From Miltoncostaea sp963703045 (GTDB lineage Bacteria; Actinomycetota; Thermoleophilia; Miltoncostaeales; Miltoncostaeaceae): a stretch of 64,000 bases of DNA. How positions within the stretch are numbered: the first letter of the stretch is position 1; every line of letters starts with the position of its first letter. The position numbers and the translations under genes were made by a program. The notes beneath the pieces were generated by a model. The model searched no databases. It was not told the origin of the DNA and worked only from the letters and a program-made list of their open reading frames with translations. Where the stretch lies: the NCBI GenBank assembly GCA_963703045.1, contig OY969782.1, forward strand, positions 2,542,001-2,606,000, in the 5' to 3' direction. Positions 44,046-51,080 of this stretch are shown in pieces.

Positions 44046-44824
44046 GCGCGGCGACCCGCCGCCGGCTCGCCGAGATCGTGGTGACCCCGGCGATGGATCT
44101 CGCCGAGGCGAACCTGCTGATCTGCGCCGAGGCGTCGGACGACCTCGACGCCGCCGCCCAGCTGGCACGGGTCGACGCCCTCGCGCTCCGCGCGCGCGAG
44201 GCGGGCGTGGTGCCGGCGCTGCGGGACGGGGGCTTCCACGGCGCGGTCGACGACTACGACGCCCCCGCCAACTCGCTGCTGCACGAGGTGCTCGAGCGCC
44301 GTCGCGGCCTGCCGATCGCGCTCGCCACCGTGGCGTTGGCCGTCGCCCGGCGCGTGGGGGCGCCGATGGCCGGCATCGGCATGCCCGGCCACTTCGTGCT
44401 CGCCGACCTGAGCGGGCCGGAGCCCGCCTACATCGACCCGTTCGGCGGGTGGAGGACGATCGACGTCGCCGACTGCGCCGCCCTGGTGGAGCGCACGACC
44501 GGCCTCGCGTTCCGCACCGACTTCCTCGCGCCGGTCGGCGCGCGCGCCATCCTCGCCCGCACCCTGCTCAACCTGCGCGGGTCGTACCTGCGCCGTCGCC
44601 GGCTCGACGCGGCGCTCTGGACCGTCGAGCTCGGTCTGATCGTGGCGCCCGACGACGCCGAGCTCGTCGTCGGCGCCGTCTCGTTGCTGACCGGTGCGGG
44701 CAGGTACGAGGAGGCCGAGGCGGCCGCCTCGGCGTTCCTCGCGGCCCGTCCGCACGACCCCGTGGCGCCGGCCCTCGAGGCCCAGCTCCAGACCCTGGCC
44801 GATCTCCGACGGAGGATGAATTGA
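44042..44824 (+). CDS. SirB1/transglutaminase-like protein with TPR tail
   Basis: A 260-residue SirB1_N (transglutaminase-like) protein: LLHEVLERRRGLPIALATV near residue 80, GIGMPGHFVLADLSG and AYIDPFGGWRTI near 120, then TPR-like repeats (LARTLLNLRGSYLRR...AALWTVELGLIVAPDD). In this group the catalytic Cys of transglutaminases is usually absent, as here. GTG start overlaps the previous gene. Role unknown, often protein-interaction. Confidence 0.8.
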   Translation: MSAATRRRLAEIVVTPAMDLAEANLLICAEASDDLDAAAQLARVDALALRAREAGVVPALRDGGFHGAVDDYDAPANSLLHEVLERRRGLPIALATVALAVARRVGAPMAGIGMPGHFVLADLSGPEPAYIDPFGGWRTIDVADCAALVERTTGLAFRTDFLAPVGARAILARTLLNLRGSYLRRRRLDAALWTVELGLIVAPDDAELVVGAVSLLTGAGRYEEAEAAASAFLAARPHDPVAPALEAQLQTLADLRRRMN

Positions 44825-45246
44825 GCAGTCCCGCGATCGCGGCCCAGGTCCTCGCCGCCAACCGACGCTTCTACGACGCCCTCGAGGCCCTCGACGCGGG
44901 GGAGATGGAGGCCTGCTGGGCGTCGTGGCCGGCCCCCGCCTGCGTCCATCCGGGCGGACCCTGGCAGCGCGGCTGGGAGGACGTCGCCGCCGGCTGGGAC
45001 GCGATCATGTCGGCCACCGGCTACATCGAGTTCGAGATCGCCGACGCGGTCGTGGCGATCGTCGATCCGGTCGCGTGGGTGACCTGCGTCGAGCGCATCA
45101 CCTCGGCGATCGGCGAGGGCGGCCAGACGGCGGTGGCCGAGGTGGCCGCCACGAACGTCTTCGTGCTCGACGGCAGCGGGTGGCGCATCGCGCTGCACCA
45201 CGCCTCGCCGGTCATCCGGCCGGCGCTGGCGGAGGACGAGGAGTGA
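44821..45246 (+). CDS. SnoaL-like/DUF4440 protein
   Basis: A 141-residue NTF2-fold protein: AANRRFYDALEALDAGEMEACWA, ACVHPGGPWQRGWEDVAAGWDAI, and WRIALHHASPV at the end. The SnoaL-like fold serves as isomerase, cyclase or scaffold. TTG 44821 overlaps the upstream stop as TTGA; no other start gives the full N-terminal helix. Confidence 0.8.
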   Translation: MSSPAIAAQVLAANRRFYDALEALDAGEMEACWASWPAPACVHPGGPWQRGWEDVAAGWDAIMSATGYIEFEIADAVVAIVDPVAWVTCVERITSAIGEGGQTAVAEVAATNVFVLDGSGWRIALHHASPVIRPALAEDEE

Positions 45247-45545
45247 GGCGCCGCGGCCGCGCCGCGCTGGGCGCCGCGGGTCGGCTCGGCGAGGGGGTCG
45301 TGCGCGCCCGCGCGGCGCTCTACGCGGGCGTCGCCGCCGCCGTGGCGGGGGGTGGGGTGGCGCTGCTCGTGCTGCTCGTGCTCGCCCTGGCGGGCGCGGG
45401 GCCGGGTCTCGGCACGTCGGTCGCGATCATCGCCGCGACGGCCCTGGTCGCGGCCCTCGCCGCGCGAGCGGCGGTGCGCCGGGTGTCGATCGCGGCCCTC
45501 GCGGCATTCGCCGCCCGCCGGATCGCGCGGCGGCGCCGGCGCTGA
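45243..45545 (+). CDS. Small membrane protein ending the operon
   Basis: A 100-residue protein with two hydrophobic helices (GVAAAVAGGGVALLVLLVLALA and VAIIAATALVAALAARAAV) between very basic ends. GTG overlaps the SnoaL-like stop (GTGA). Unknown function; the composition is biased, so confidence rests mainly on coupling. Confidence 0.55.
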   Translation: MRRRGRAALGAAGRLGEGVVRARAALYAGVAAAVAGGGVALLVLLVLALAGAGPGLGTSVAIIAATALVAALAARAAVRRVSIAALAAFAARRIARRRRR

Positions 45546-45572
45546 GCCGCCGCCGGGCCCCGGCGGCGGCTC
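45544..45572. terminator. GC-rich hairpin between convergent genes
   Basis: Perfect 14-bp arms GAGCCGCCGCCGGG and CCCGGCGGCGGCTC around one base, between the ends of the membrane-protein gene and the ferredoxin gene. No T-run follows in either direction, so it would be an atypical, possibly bidirectional, actinobacterial-type terminator. Confidence 0.55.
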
Positions 45573-45587
45573 GGTCGGACGGTCGGG

Positions 45588-45899
45588 CTAGGCCTTGCCG
45601 GCGAGGTGGTCGGCGACCATCTTCTCGCCCGCGGCGTGGCCGTCCTCGAAGTAGACGCGGTTGATCTCCTTGAAGATCTCCCACTTCTCGGGGACGTCGT
45701 CCTCGGCCATCGTGGCGTCCACCGGGCACGCCTCGACGCAGGCGTCGCAGTCGATGCACTCGGCGGGGTCGATGTAGAGCATCGTGGCCTCGTCGTGCTT
45801 GTCCTCACCCGCGGCGGGGTGGATGCAATCGACCGGACACACGTCGGCGCAGGAGGTGTCCTTCGTGCCGATGCAGGGCTCTGTGATCACGTAGGCCAT
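45588..45899 (-). CDS. fdxA: 7Fe ferredoxin (FdxA-type)
   Basis: A 103-residue seven-iron ferredoxin. Cysteines at 9, 17, 21 and 48, 51, 54, 58 give one [3Fe-4S] and one [4Fe-4S] cluster (ITEPCIGTKDTSCADVCPVDC; ECIDCDACVEACPVDA). The long C-terminal tail (EKWEIFKEINRVYF) is usual for actinobacterial FdxA. It is a cytosolic electron carrier, e.g. for P450s or pyruvate oxidoreductases. Intact, monocistronic. Confidence 0.95.
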   Translation of the reverse strand: MAYVITEPCIGTKDTSCADVCPVDCIHPAAGEDKHDEATMLYIDPAECIDCDACVEACPVDATMAEDDVPEKWEIFKEINRVYFEDGHAAGEKMVADHLAGKA

Positions 45900-45986
45900 T
45901 CAGCGATACCTCGGGCGTCGGGGACGACGGCGCCTGGGCCGGAGGGCGGGCGCCGTGATCGACCGACTCTACCAGCGGCGGAGGCG

Positions 45987-47075
45987 TCAGGAAGGGGCGA
46001 GCGCGGGCCGCGGCGTCGCCGCGACGATCGCGCGAGCCGCCTCGAGCAGGGCGAGGGCGGCGGGGCTGCCCGGATCGGCGGCGACCACCGGCAGCCCGGC
46101 GTCGCCCGCCGCGGCGACCGACGACTCGAGCGGGATCCTGCCGAGCAGGGGGACGCCGAGCTCGGCGGCGAGCGACGCGCCCCCGCCGCCCGAGAAGACC
46201 TCGTAGCGGGCGCCGGTGTCGGGCGCCACGAAGTAGCTCATGTTCTCGATCACGCCGGCGACCGGCAGGTTGACGCGGGCCGCCATCGCGGCGGCGCGCC
46301 GGGCCACCCGCTGCGCGGCGAGCTGGGGCGTGGTGACGATGACGAACGTCGCGGTCGGGAGCAGCCCGGCGAGCGAGAGGGCGACGTCGCCCGTGCCCGG
46401 CGGCAGGTCCACCAGCAGGTAGTCGGGGTCGTCCCACCAGACCTCGGTGATGAAGCTCGTGAGCGCCTTGTGGAGCATCGGCCCGCGCCAGATGACCGGG
46501 CTGTCCTCCTCGGTGAGGAACCCGATCGACATCATCCGGACGCCGTGGGCCTCCACCGGCATCATCAGGTCGTCCACGGCCACCGCGGGCCGGTCGGTGC
46601 CCATCATGCGCGGGATCGAGTACCCGTAGACGTCGGCGTCGAGCAGGCCCACGGACGACCCGCCCTGGGCGAGGGCGATCGCCAGGTTGGCCGTGATGCT
46701 CGACTTGCCCACGCCGCCCTTGCCGGAGGCGACCCCGATGACGGTGGTGCGCCCGCCCTCGGCGAACGGCGACGGCCGGTCCGGCCCGGTGAGCCCCGAC
46801 CGCAGCGCGTGGCGCTGCTCGTCGGTCATCGCGTCCATGGTCACCTGGATCGTCTCGACCCCGGCCAGCGGCGTGACGACCTCGGTCACGCGGCGCTGGA
46901 TCTCGGCCTTCAGGGGGCAGCCGGCGATCGTCAGCCGGATGGCGATCTCGACGCGGCCGCCGCGCACCGAGACATCGCCCACCATGCCCAGGTCGACGAT
47001 GCTGCGATGCAGCTCGGGGTCGTGCACGTCGCGCAGGACGGCGAGCACGCCCTCTCGGGTCGGGCCGCCGCTCAC
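45987..47075 (-). CDS. mrp: Mrp/NBP35-type Fe-S carrier P-loop ATPase
   Basis: A 362-residue protein with an N-terminal MIP18 domain (DPELHRSIVDLGMV; IAGCPLKAEI) and a deviant Walker A ATPase (SGKGGVGKSS near residue 117, DADVYGYSIP, LVDLPPGTGD). The C-terminal CxxC that binds a bridging cluster in most Mrp proteins is replaced (ENMSYFVAPDTGARY), as known in other actinobacterial members. GTG 47075 overlaps the upstream hydrolase stop (GTGA). Likely carries or allocates Fe-S clusters, though without the CxxC this is uncertain. Confidence 0.92.
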   Translation of the reverse strand: MSGGPTREGVLAVLRDVHDPELHRSIVDLGMVGDVSVRGGRVEIAIRLTIAGCPLKAEIQRRVTEVVTPLAGVETIQVTMDAMTDEQRHALRSGLTGPDRPSPFAEGGRTTVIGVASGKGGVGKSSITANLAIALAQGGSSVGLLDADVYGYSIPRMMGTDRPAVAVDDLMMPVEAHGVRMMSIGFLTEEDSPVIWRGPMLHKALTSFITEVWWDDPDYLLVDLPPGTGDVALSLAGLLPTATFVIVTTPQLAAQRVARRAAAMAARVNLPVAGVIENMSYFVAPDTGARYEVFSGGGGASLAAELGVPLLGRIPLESSVAAAGDAGLPVVAADPGSPAALALLEAARAIVAATPRPALAPS

Positions 47076-47707
47076 ATGAACATCCGGGCGAACGGCTCGG
47101 CATCGGCCACGGTGGCGCCCCAGGGGCCGTGGCCGGGATGGATGCGGACGTCGCGGGGCACCTCGGCGAAGAACCGCTCGAGGCTTGCGAGCATCGCCGC
47201 CGGGTCGCTGCGCGGGAAGTCGGTGCGCCCGACCCCCTGGGCGAAGATCAGGTCGCCGACGAGGGCCTGGCCCTCGGTCTCCTCGAGCGCGACCATGCAC
47301 CCGGGCGAGTGGCCGGGGGTGGCGATCAGGCGGAAGCGCAGGGCGCCCAGCTCGAGCACGTCACCGTCCGAGAGGATGCGCGCGGGCGTCACGCCCGGGG
47401 TCGGCGGGGGGTTGCCGAAGAGCGCCGGGTTGAAGGGCGCGGGCGCGGCCAGCCACTCCTCGTCGCCGGCGCCCACCCAGACCGGCAGGCCCCGCTCCGC
47501 CCAGACGTGGTTCTCGACGACGTGGTCCCAGTGGCCGTGCGTGTCGAGCACCGCCACCGGCGTGACGTCGAGGCGGCTCAGCGTCTCGGCGACCCAGGCG
47601 GCGCTGCCGAGCGCCGGGTTGACGACCCACGCCGACCCGCCACGGTCGTCGGCGACGACGTAGGTGTTGGTGGCCACCGGCCCGAACGTGCCTCCGCGGA
47701 TGATCAT
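47072..47707 (-). CDS. Metallo-beta-lactamase-fold hydrolase (glyoxalase II-like)
   Basis: A 211-residue MBL-fold enzyme. Metal motif THGHWDH near residue 57, TPGHSPGCMV near 133, VGDLIFAQGVGRTDF near 150 and HPGHGPWG near 190 are all intact. The GRTDFPRSDPAAML segment resembles YcbL-type glyoxalase II proteins. Coupled by GTGA overlap to mrp downstream. Confidence 0.9.
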   Translation of the reverse strand: MIIRGGTFGPVATNTYVVADDRGGSAWVVNPALGSAAWVAETLSRLDVTPVAVLDTHGHWDHVVENHVWAERGLPVWVGAGDEEWLAAPAPFNPALFGNPPPTPGVTPARILSDGDVLELGALRFRLIATPGHSPGCMVALEETEGQALVGDLIFAQGVGRTDFPRSDPAAMLASLERFFAEVPRDVRIHPGHGPWGATVADAEPFARMFM

Positions 47708-47714
47708 CCTTGCG

Positions 47715-47720
47715 AGACTA
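47715..47720 (-). promoter_or_regulatory. -10 element for MBL hydrolase-mrp operon
   Basis: TAGTCT on the minus strand, seven bases before ATG 47707; predicts leaderless transcription. Confidence 0.45.
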
Positions 47721-47743
47721 GCGGGGTCGCGTGAGGAGGACGC

Positions 47744-48199
47744 ATGACGAGGATCGCCCTGGGATCGGACGAGGTGACCCCTCTGACCGACGCGCTCGCC
47801 GCGGCGCTGGGGGAGGCCGGCCACGAGGTCGTGCCCTTCGGGTCGCTCGCGGGCGGCGACGAGGAGTGGGTGGCGGCGAGCGCCGCCGTCGGGCGGGCGG
47901 TGGCGGAGGGGCGCGCCGAGCGCGGCATCGTGTGCTGCTGGTCGGGCACCGGCGCGTCGATCGCGGCCAACAAGGTGGCCGGCGTGCGCGCGGCGCTCTG
48001 CGCCGACGCCCCGACCGCCCGCATGGCGCGTCGCTACAACCACGCCAACGTGCTCGCCCTGTCCCTGCGGCTCACGAGCCCGGCGGTCGGCCGCGAGATC
48101 CTCGAGGCGTTCCTGGCAGAGCCGGACGGGGCCGACGACTTCGACCGGCGCAACGTGGCAGAGCTGTCGGCGATGGACGAGGGCCCGCCGCCGGGCTGA
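47744..48199 (+). CDS. RpiB/LacAB-like sugar-phosphate isomerase family protein
   Basis: A 151-residue RpiB-fold protein: IALGSDEVTPLTDALAAALGEAGHEV, GIVCCWSGTGASIAANKVAG, RAALCADAPTARMARRYNHANVLAL. The active-site Cys and RRYNHANVL region are kept, but the usual GSDHAG phosphate/His loop is changed to GSDEVT, so substrate may differ from ribose 5-phosphate. The ATG follows GAGGAGG by 4-5 bases. Divergent from the MBL gene. Confidence 0.82.
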   Translation: MTRIALGSDEVTPLTDALAAALGEAGHEVVPFGSLAGGDEEWVAASAAVGRAVAEGRAERGIVCCWSGTGASIAANKVAGVRAALCADAPTARMARRYNHANVLALSLRLTSPAVGREILEAFLAEPDGADDFDRRNVAELSAMDEGPPPG

Positions 48200-48211
48200 G
48201 CCCGCCGCCGC

Positions 48212-49069
48212 TCAGCCCCCCGCGAAGCTCCCGAGCTGGTCGAGGTCGAGCACGCGCGCGTCGCGGGGAGCCTGGATGTCGACCGGCTCTCCGTAGGACG
48301 ACAGGTCGGCGGTGAGGTCGATGTCGATCGCGCCGACGCCCGCGCCGTCGAGGCCGGAGCCGTCGCCGCGCACCACCAGGTGGACACGGCGGGGCAGCAG
48401 GTCCTCGGTGCCGACCCACGTCTCGAGCCGGCCCTCGGTCAGGGCGGCCCGGGCCTGGGCGGGCGTGATCGTGCCCGCCTGCAGCAGCGGCGCCAGGTCG
48501 GAGAGGGCGCGCTCGGGGTCGAGGTCGGCCGTCACCTTGACCGTCGGCGCGCCGTCGATCTCCTCGGAGCCCGCCTCGACGGGGTCGACCGCCCAGCCCA
48601 CGAGCGTGGGGTAGAAGGCGCCCAGGTCGAGCAGCGCGACCTGGGCCGGCGGCAGGTCCACGCGGAAGTCCTGTCCCAGCACGCCGACGAACACCTGGTC
48701 GCCCACCCGGGTCAGGTTGCCCTGGAGCGTCGGTCCGGAGAGCCCGATGCGGGCGTCGATGGATGCCCGGTCGGGGAGCTGGACCGGGCCCTCGCCCGAG
48801 ATGTCGAGGTCGCCCGAGAGCAGCGCCGCGCCGGGCGCCGTGCCCGTTCCGGACACGTCGACGCGCCCGGTGGCCTCGAGGGCGATGCGGAACGTCTCGA
48901 CCGCGGCGGCCTCCTCGGCGCTGCGGTCGAGGAGCTGCTGGGGCGTGAGGTCGGCCGTGAGATCCGCGCCGCCGTCATCGCCGCCGCAGCCGGCGACGAG
49001 CGTCGCGGCGGCCATGGCGAGCGCGACGATCAGGGTGAGCACGAGCGTGCGTCGGCGCAGGCGGGCCAC
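48212..49069 (-). CDS. LppX/LprAFG-like lipoprotein
   Basis: A 285-residue lipoprotein. Basic N-region, hydrophobic helix and lipobox LVAGC (Cys near residue 28), then DLTPQQLLDRSAEEAAAVETF and a beta-rich, ligand-cup-like domain (VKVTADLDPERALSDLAPLL). The LppX/LprG group carries lipids across the actinobacterial envelope. I prefer the second of two adjacent GTG codons (49069) because TATACC lies exactly six bases upstream; the first GTG would start at 49072. Confidence 0.78.
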   Translation of the reverse strand: MARLRRRTLVLTLIVALAMAAATLVAGCGGDDGGADLTADLTPQQLLDRSAEEAAAVETFRIALEATGRVDVSGTGTAPGAALLSGDLDISGEGPVQLPDRASIDARIGLSGPTLQGNLTRVGDQVFVGVLGQDFRVDLPPAQVALLDLGAFYPTLVGWAVDPVEAGSEEIDGAPTVKVTADLDPERALSDLAPLLQAGTITPAQARAALTEGRLETWVGTEDLLPRRVHLVVRGDGSGLDGAGVGAIDIDLTADLSSYGEPVDIQAPRDARVLDLDQLGSFAGG

Positions 49070-49075
49070 CACGGC

Positions 49076-49081
49076 GGTATA
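49076..49081 (-). promoter_or_regulatory. -10 element for lipoprotein gene
   Basis: TATACC on the minus strand, six bases before GTG 49069. The same AT island reads TATAGC on the plus strand immediately before ATG 49084, so divergent promoters overlap here. Confidence 0.4.
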
Positions 49082-49083
49082 GC

Positions 49084-49872
49084 ATGGCGGCCGATGCAGG
49101 GGCGAGCACGAGCGTGACCGAGGCGACGCTCGGCCTCGTGCCTCTCGGCATCGGCGCCGCCTACGGTCCCCCGGGCGAGACGCAGAGCTGCCACCTCGTG
49201 CGCGCCGGTCGTCGCGCGCTCGTCGTCGACATGGGCGCGGGCGCCCTCTCGCGCCTGGTGGGCGTCATGCGCCCGGAGCACCTCGAGGCGGTCGTCGTCA
49301 CCCACATGCACCCCGACCACTGCGTCGACATGATGGCGTTGCGCGTCTACATGACCTGGGGACCGGGCCGGGGCGGCACGCTGCGGGTGCTGGGACCGCC
49401 CGGCCTGCGCGACCGCCTGGCGGCGTTCTCGGGCTCGGAGGGGTGGGACACCGCGTTCGCCTTCGAGGACCTCGCCGCCGGGGGCGGTGAGATCGACCTC
49501 GGCGCGGGGCTGGTGCTGCGCCACCGCGAGGTGCCCCACCTGCCGCCGACGCACGCGGTCCGGGTCGACCACGGGGGCGCGTCGGTCTGCCTGAGCGCCG
49601 ACTGCGGGCCCAACGACGCCCTCTCCGAGCTGGCCGCGGGCTGCGACGTGCTGCTGTGCGAGTGCACCTTCGGTGCCGAGCCGGTGCCCGAGGGCGTCCC
49701 GCACCTCAACGGGCGCGCCGCGGGCGAGATCGCGGCGCGCGCCGGGGTCGCGCGCCTGCTGCTGGTGCACGGACAGCCCGAGTACGACCGCGACGCGGCC
49801 GTGGCCCAGGCGCGCGAGGCCTTCGACGGGCCGGTCGCGTGGGCGGCCCAGGGCGAGGAGATCGTCGCGTGA
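49084..49872 (+). CDS. Metallo-beta-lactamase-fold protein (RNase Z-like)
   Basis: A 262-residue MBL protein with metal motif VVTHMHPDHC near residue 77, LSADCGPND near 172, LLCECTFG near 195 and LLLVHGQPEY near 228. The order is that of the ElaC/RNase Z-like group but shorter than true tRNase Z. Exact substrate unknown. Followed by a GTGA-coupled membrane protein. Confidence 0.85.
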   Translation: MAADAGASTSVTEATLGLVPLGIGAAYGPPGETQSCHLVRAGRRALVVDMGAGALSRLVGVMRPEHLEAVVVTHMHPDHCVDMMALRVYMTWGPGRGGTLRVLGPPGLRDRLAAFSGSEGWDTAFAFEDLAAGGGEIDLGAGLVLRHREVPHLPPTHAVRVDHGGASVCLSADCGPNDALSELAAGCDVLLCECTFGAEPVPEGVPHLNGRAAGEIAARAGVARLLLVHGQPEYDRDAAVAQAREAFDGPVAWAAQGEEIVA

Positions 49873-50150
49873 GCCTCCGCCGCCCGCCCCCCCGCCCGGC
49901 CTCGCGCAAGGCCCTCGTCATCGCGATCGCGCTCAGCCTGGTGCTGCCGGGACTCGGTCACGCCTACGCGTTCCGCCTGCCGCGGGCGCTCATCTGGTTC
50001 GGCGGCACGATCCTCATCGGGGTGGTGATCGGCGGCGGCGAGGACGACACCGGGCTCGCCATCGCCATGGGCGTGGCGATCGCCGCCCTCGCCGCGCTCG
50101 ACATCGCCCTCGTGATGTGGCTGGAGGGCCGGCCCGTGCGGCGGTCGTGA
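49869..50150 (+). CDS. Small membrane protein, TM2-like
   Basis: A 93-residue protein with PGLGHAYAFRLPRALIWFGG, similar to the TM2/DUF5683 pattern for a glycine-turn between helices, and two more hydrophobic stretches (IGVVIGGGEDDTGLAIAMGV; IAALAALDIALVMWL). GTG overlaps the upstream stop. Function unknown. Confidence 0.65.
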   Translation: MSLRRPPPRPASRKALVIAIALSLVLPGLGHAYAFRLPRALIWFGGTILIGVVIGGGEDDTGLAIAMGVAIAALAALDIALVMWLEGRPVRRS

Positions 50151-50173
50151 CCCGGCCCGCCGAGACCGTTCAC

Positions 50174-50179
50174 TAGACT
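50174..50179 (+). promoter_or_regulatory. -10 element for sigma-factor transcript
   Basis: TAGACT, six bases before ATG 50186 of a 9-codon leader frame that overlaps the sigma-factor start. Predicts a leaderless mRNA. Confidence 0.45.
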
Positions 50180-50185
50180 GCCGCA

Positions 50186-50215
50186 ATGCCCCTACGACCG
50201 CTATTCCGCACGTGA
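50186..50215 (+). CDS. Nine-codon leader reading frame coupled to sigma factor
   Basis: Encodes MPLRPLFRT and ends in a TGA that overlaps the sigma GTG (GTGA). With the -10 six bases before its ATG it would be translated from the first base of the mRNA. Same layout and length as the frame ahead of the DUF4157 gene. It may set sigma-factor translation. Confidence 0.45.
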   Translation: MPLRPLFRT

Positions 50216-51030
50216 CCTGGGACGCCTTCCGCCGCGGCAACGCCGGGGCCGCCCAGGGTGAGGAAGAGCTTCGGATGCTGTGGAAGCGCTACAAGGAGCG
50301 CGACGACAGCCAGGCGAAGGACCGGCTCGTCCTGACCTTCGCCCCGCTGGTGAAGTACGTGGCCGGCCGCATGAACAGCCACCTGCCCGCGCACGTCGAG
50401 GAGACCGACCTCATCTCGTACGGGCTGCTCGGCCTGATCGGCGCCGTCGAGCGCTTCGACCCCGGCCGTCAGATCAAGTTCGAGACCTACGCCGTCGCGC
50501 GCATCAAGGGCTCGATCATCGACGAGCTGCGCTCGCTCGACTGGGTGCCCCGCTCGGTGCGGGCGCGGTCGCGCGAGATCGAGCGCAAGTCGGCCGAGCT
50601 CGAGCACCGCCTGCAGCGCGCGCCCACCGACGAGGAGCTCGCCGCGGCGCTCGGGATGGAGCTGGAGGAGTTCCAGGCCGCCATCACGCAGATCTCGAAC
50701 TCGTCGATCGTGGCGCTCGACGAGACCTGGAGCGTGTCGTCGGGCGGCGAGCCGCTCTCGCTCATCGACACGATCAGCGACTCGCGGCTGACCAACCCGG
50801 CCGACCTGCTCGACGTGACCGAGCTGCGCGACACGCTCGCCGATGCCATCGCCCGCCTGCCCGAGCGCGAGAAGATCGTGGTCGCGCTCTACTACTACGA
50901 CGGCCTCACCCTGCGTCAGATCGGCGACGTGCTCGGCGTGACCGAGAGCCGCGTCAGCCAGCTCCACACGAAGGCCATCCTGCGCCTCAAGGGCCGTCTG
51001 CAGGGCGACGAGGAGGTTGACCGGGGCTGA
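50212..51030 (+). CDS. FliA/WhiG-type RNA polymerase sigma factor
   Basis: A 272-residue sigma-70 group 3 factor. Region 2: RLVLTFAPLVKYVAGRM, DLISYGLLGLIGAVERFDPGR, KFETYAVARIKGSIIDELRS-LDWVPRSVR; region 3 near 120-165; region 4: LPEREKIVVALYYYDGLTLR and VTESRVSQLHTKAILRLK. The DELRSLDWVPRSVR motif is typical of WhiG/FliA. In actinobacteria such factors drive development or motility genes. Regulated perhaps by the coupled leader frame. An anti-sigma factor (FlgM type) was not seen nearby. Confidence 0.93.
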   Translation: MTWDAFRRGNAGAAQGEEELRMLWKRYKERDDSQAKDRLVLTFAPLVKYVAGRMNSHLPAHVEETDLISYGLLGLIGAVERFDPGRQIKFETYAVARIKGSIIDELRSLDWVPRSVRARSREIERKSAELEHRLQRAPTDEELAAALGMELEEFQAAITQISNSSIVALDETWSVSSGGEPLSLIDTISDSRLTNPADLLDVTELRDTLADAIARLPEREKIVVALYYYDGLTLRQIGDVLGVTESRVSQLHTKAILRLKGRLQGDEEVDRG

Positions 51031-51080
51031 CGCCTGTCGGATCATGCGACTCCCGGCCTTGTCACGAAAGGCACGAGCTG

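Noticed and set aside
48183..48215. Hairpin CGGGC-TGA-GCCCG as terminator between rpiB-like and lipoprotein genes
   Set aside because: Only a 5-bp stem overlapping a stop codon and no T-run; too weak to call.
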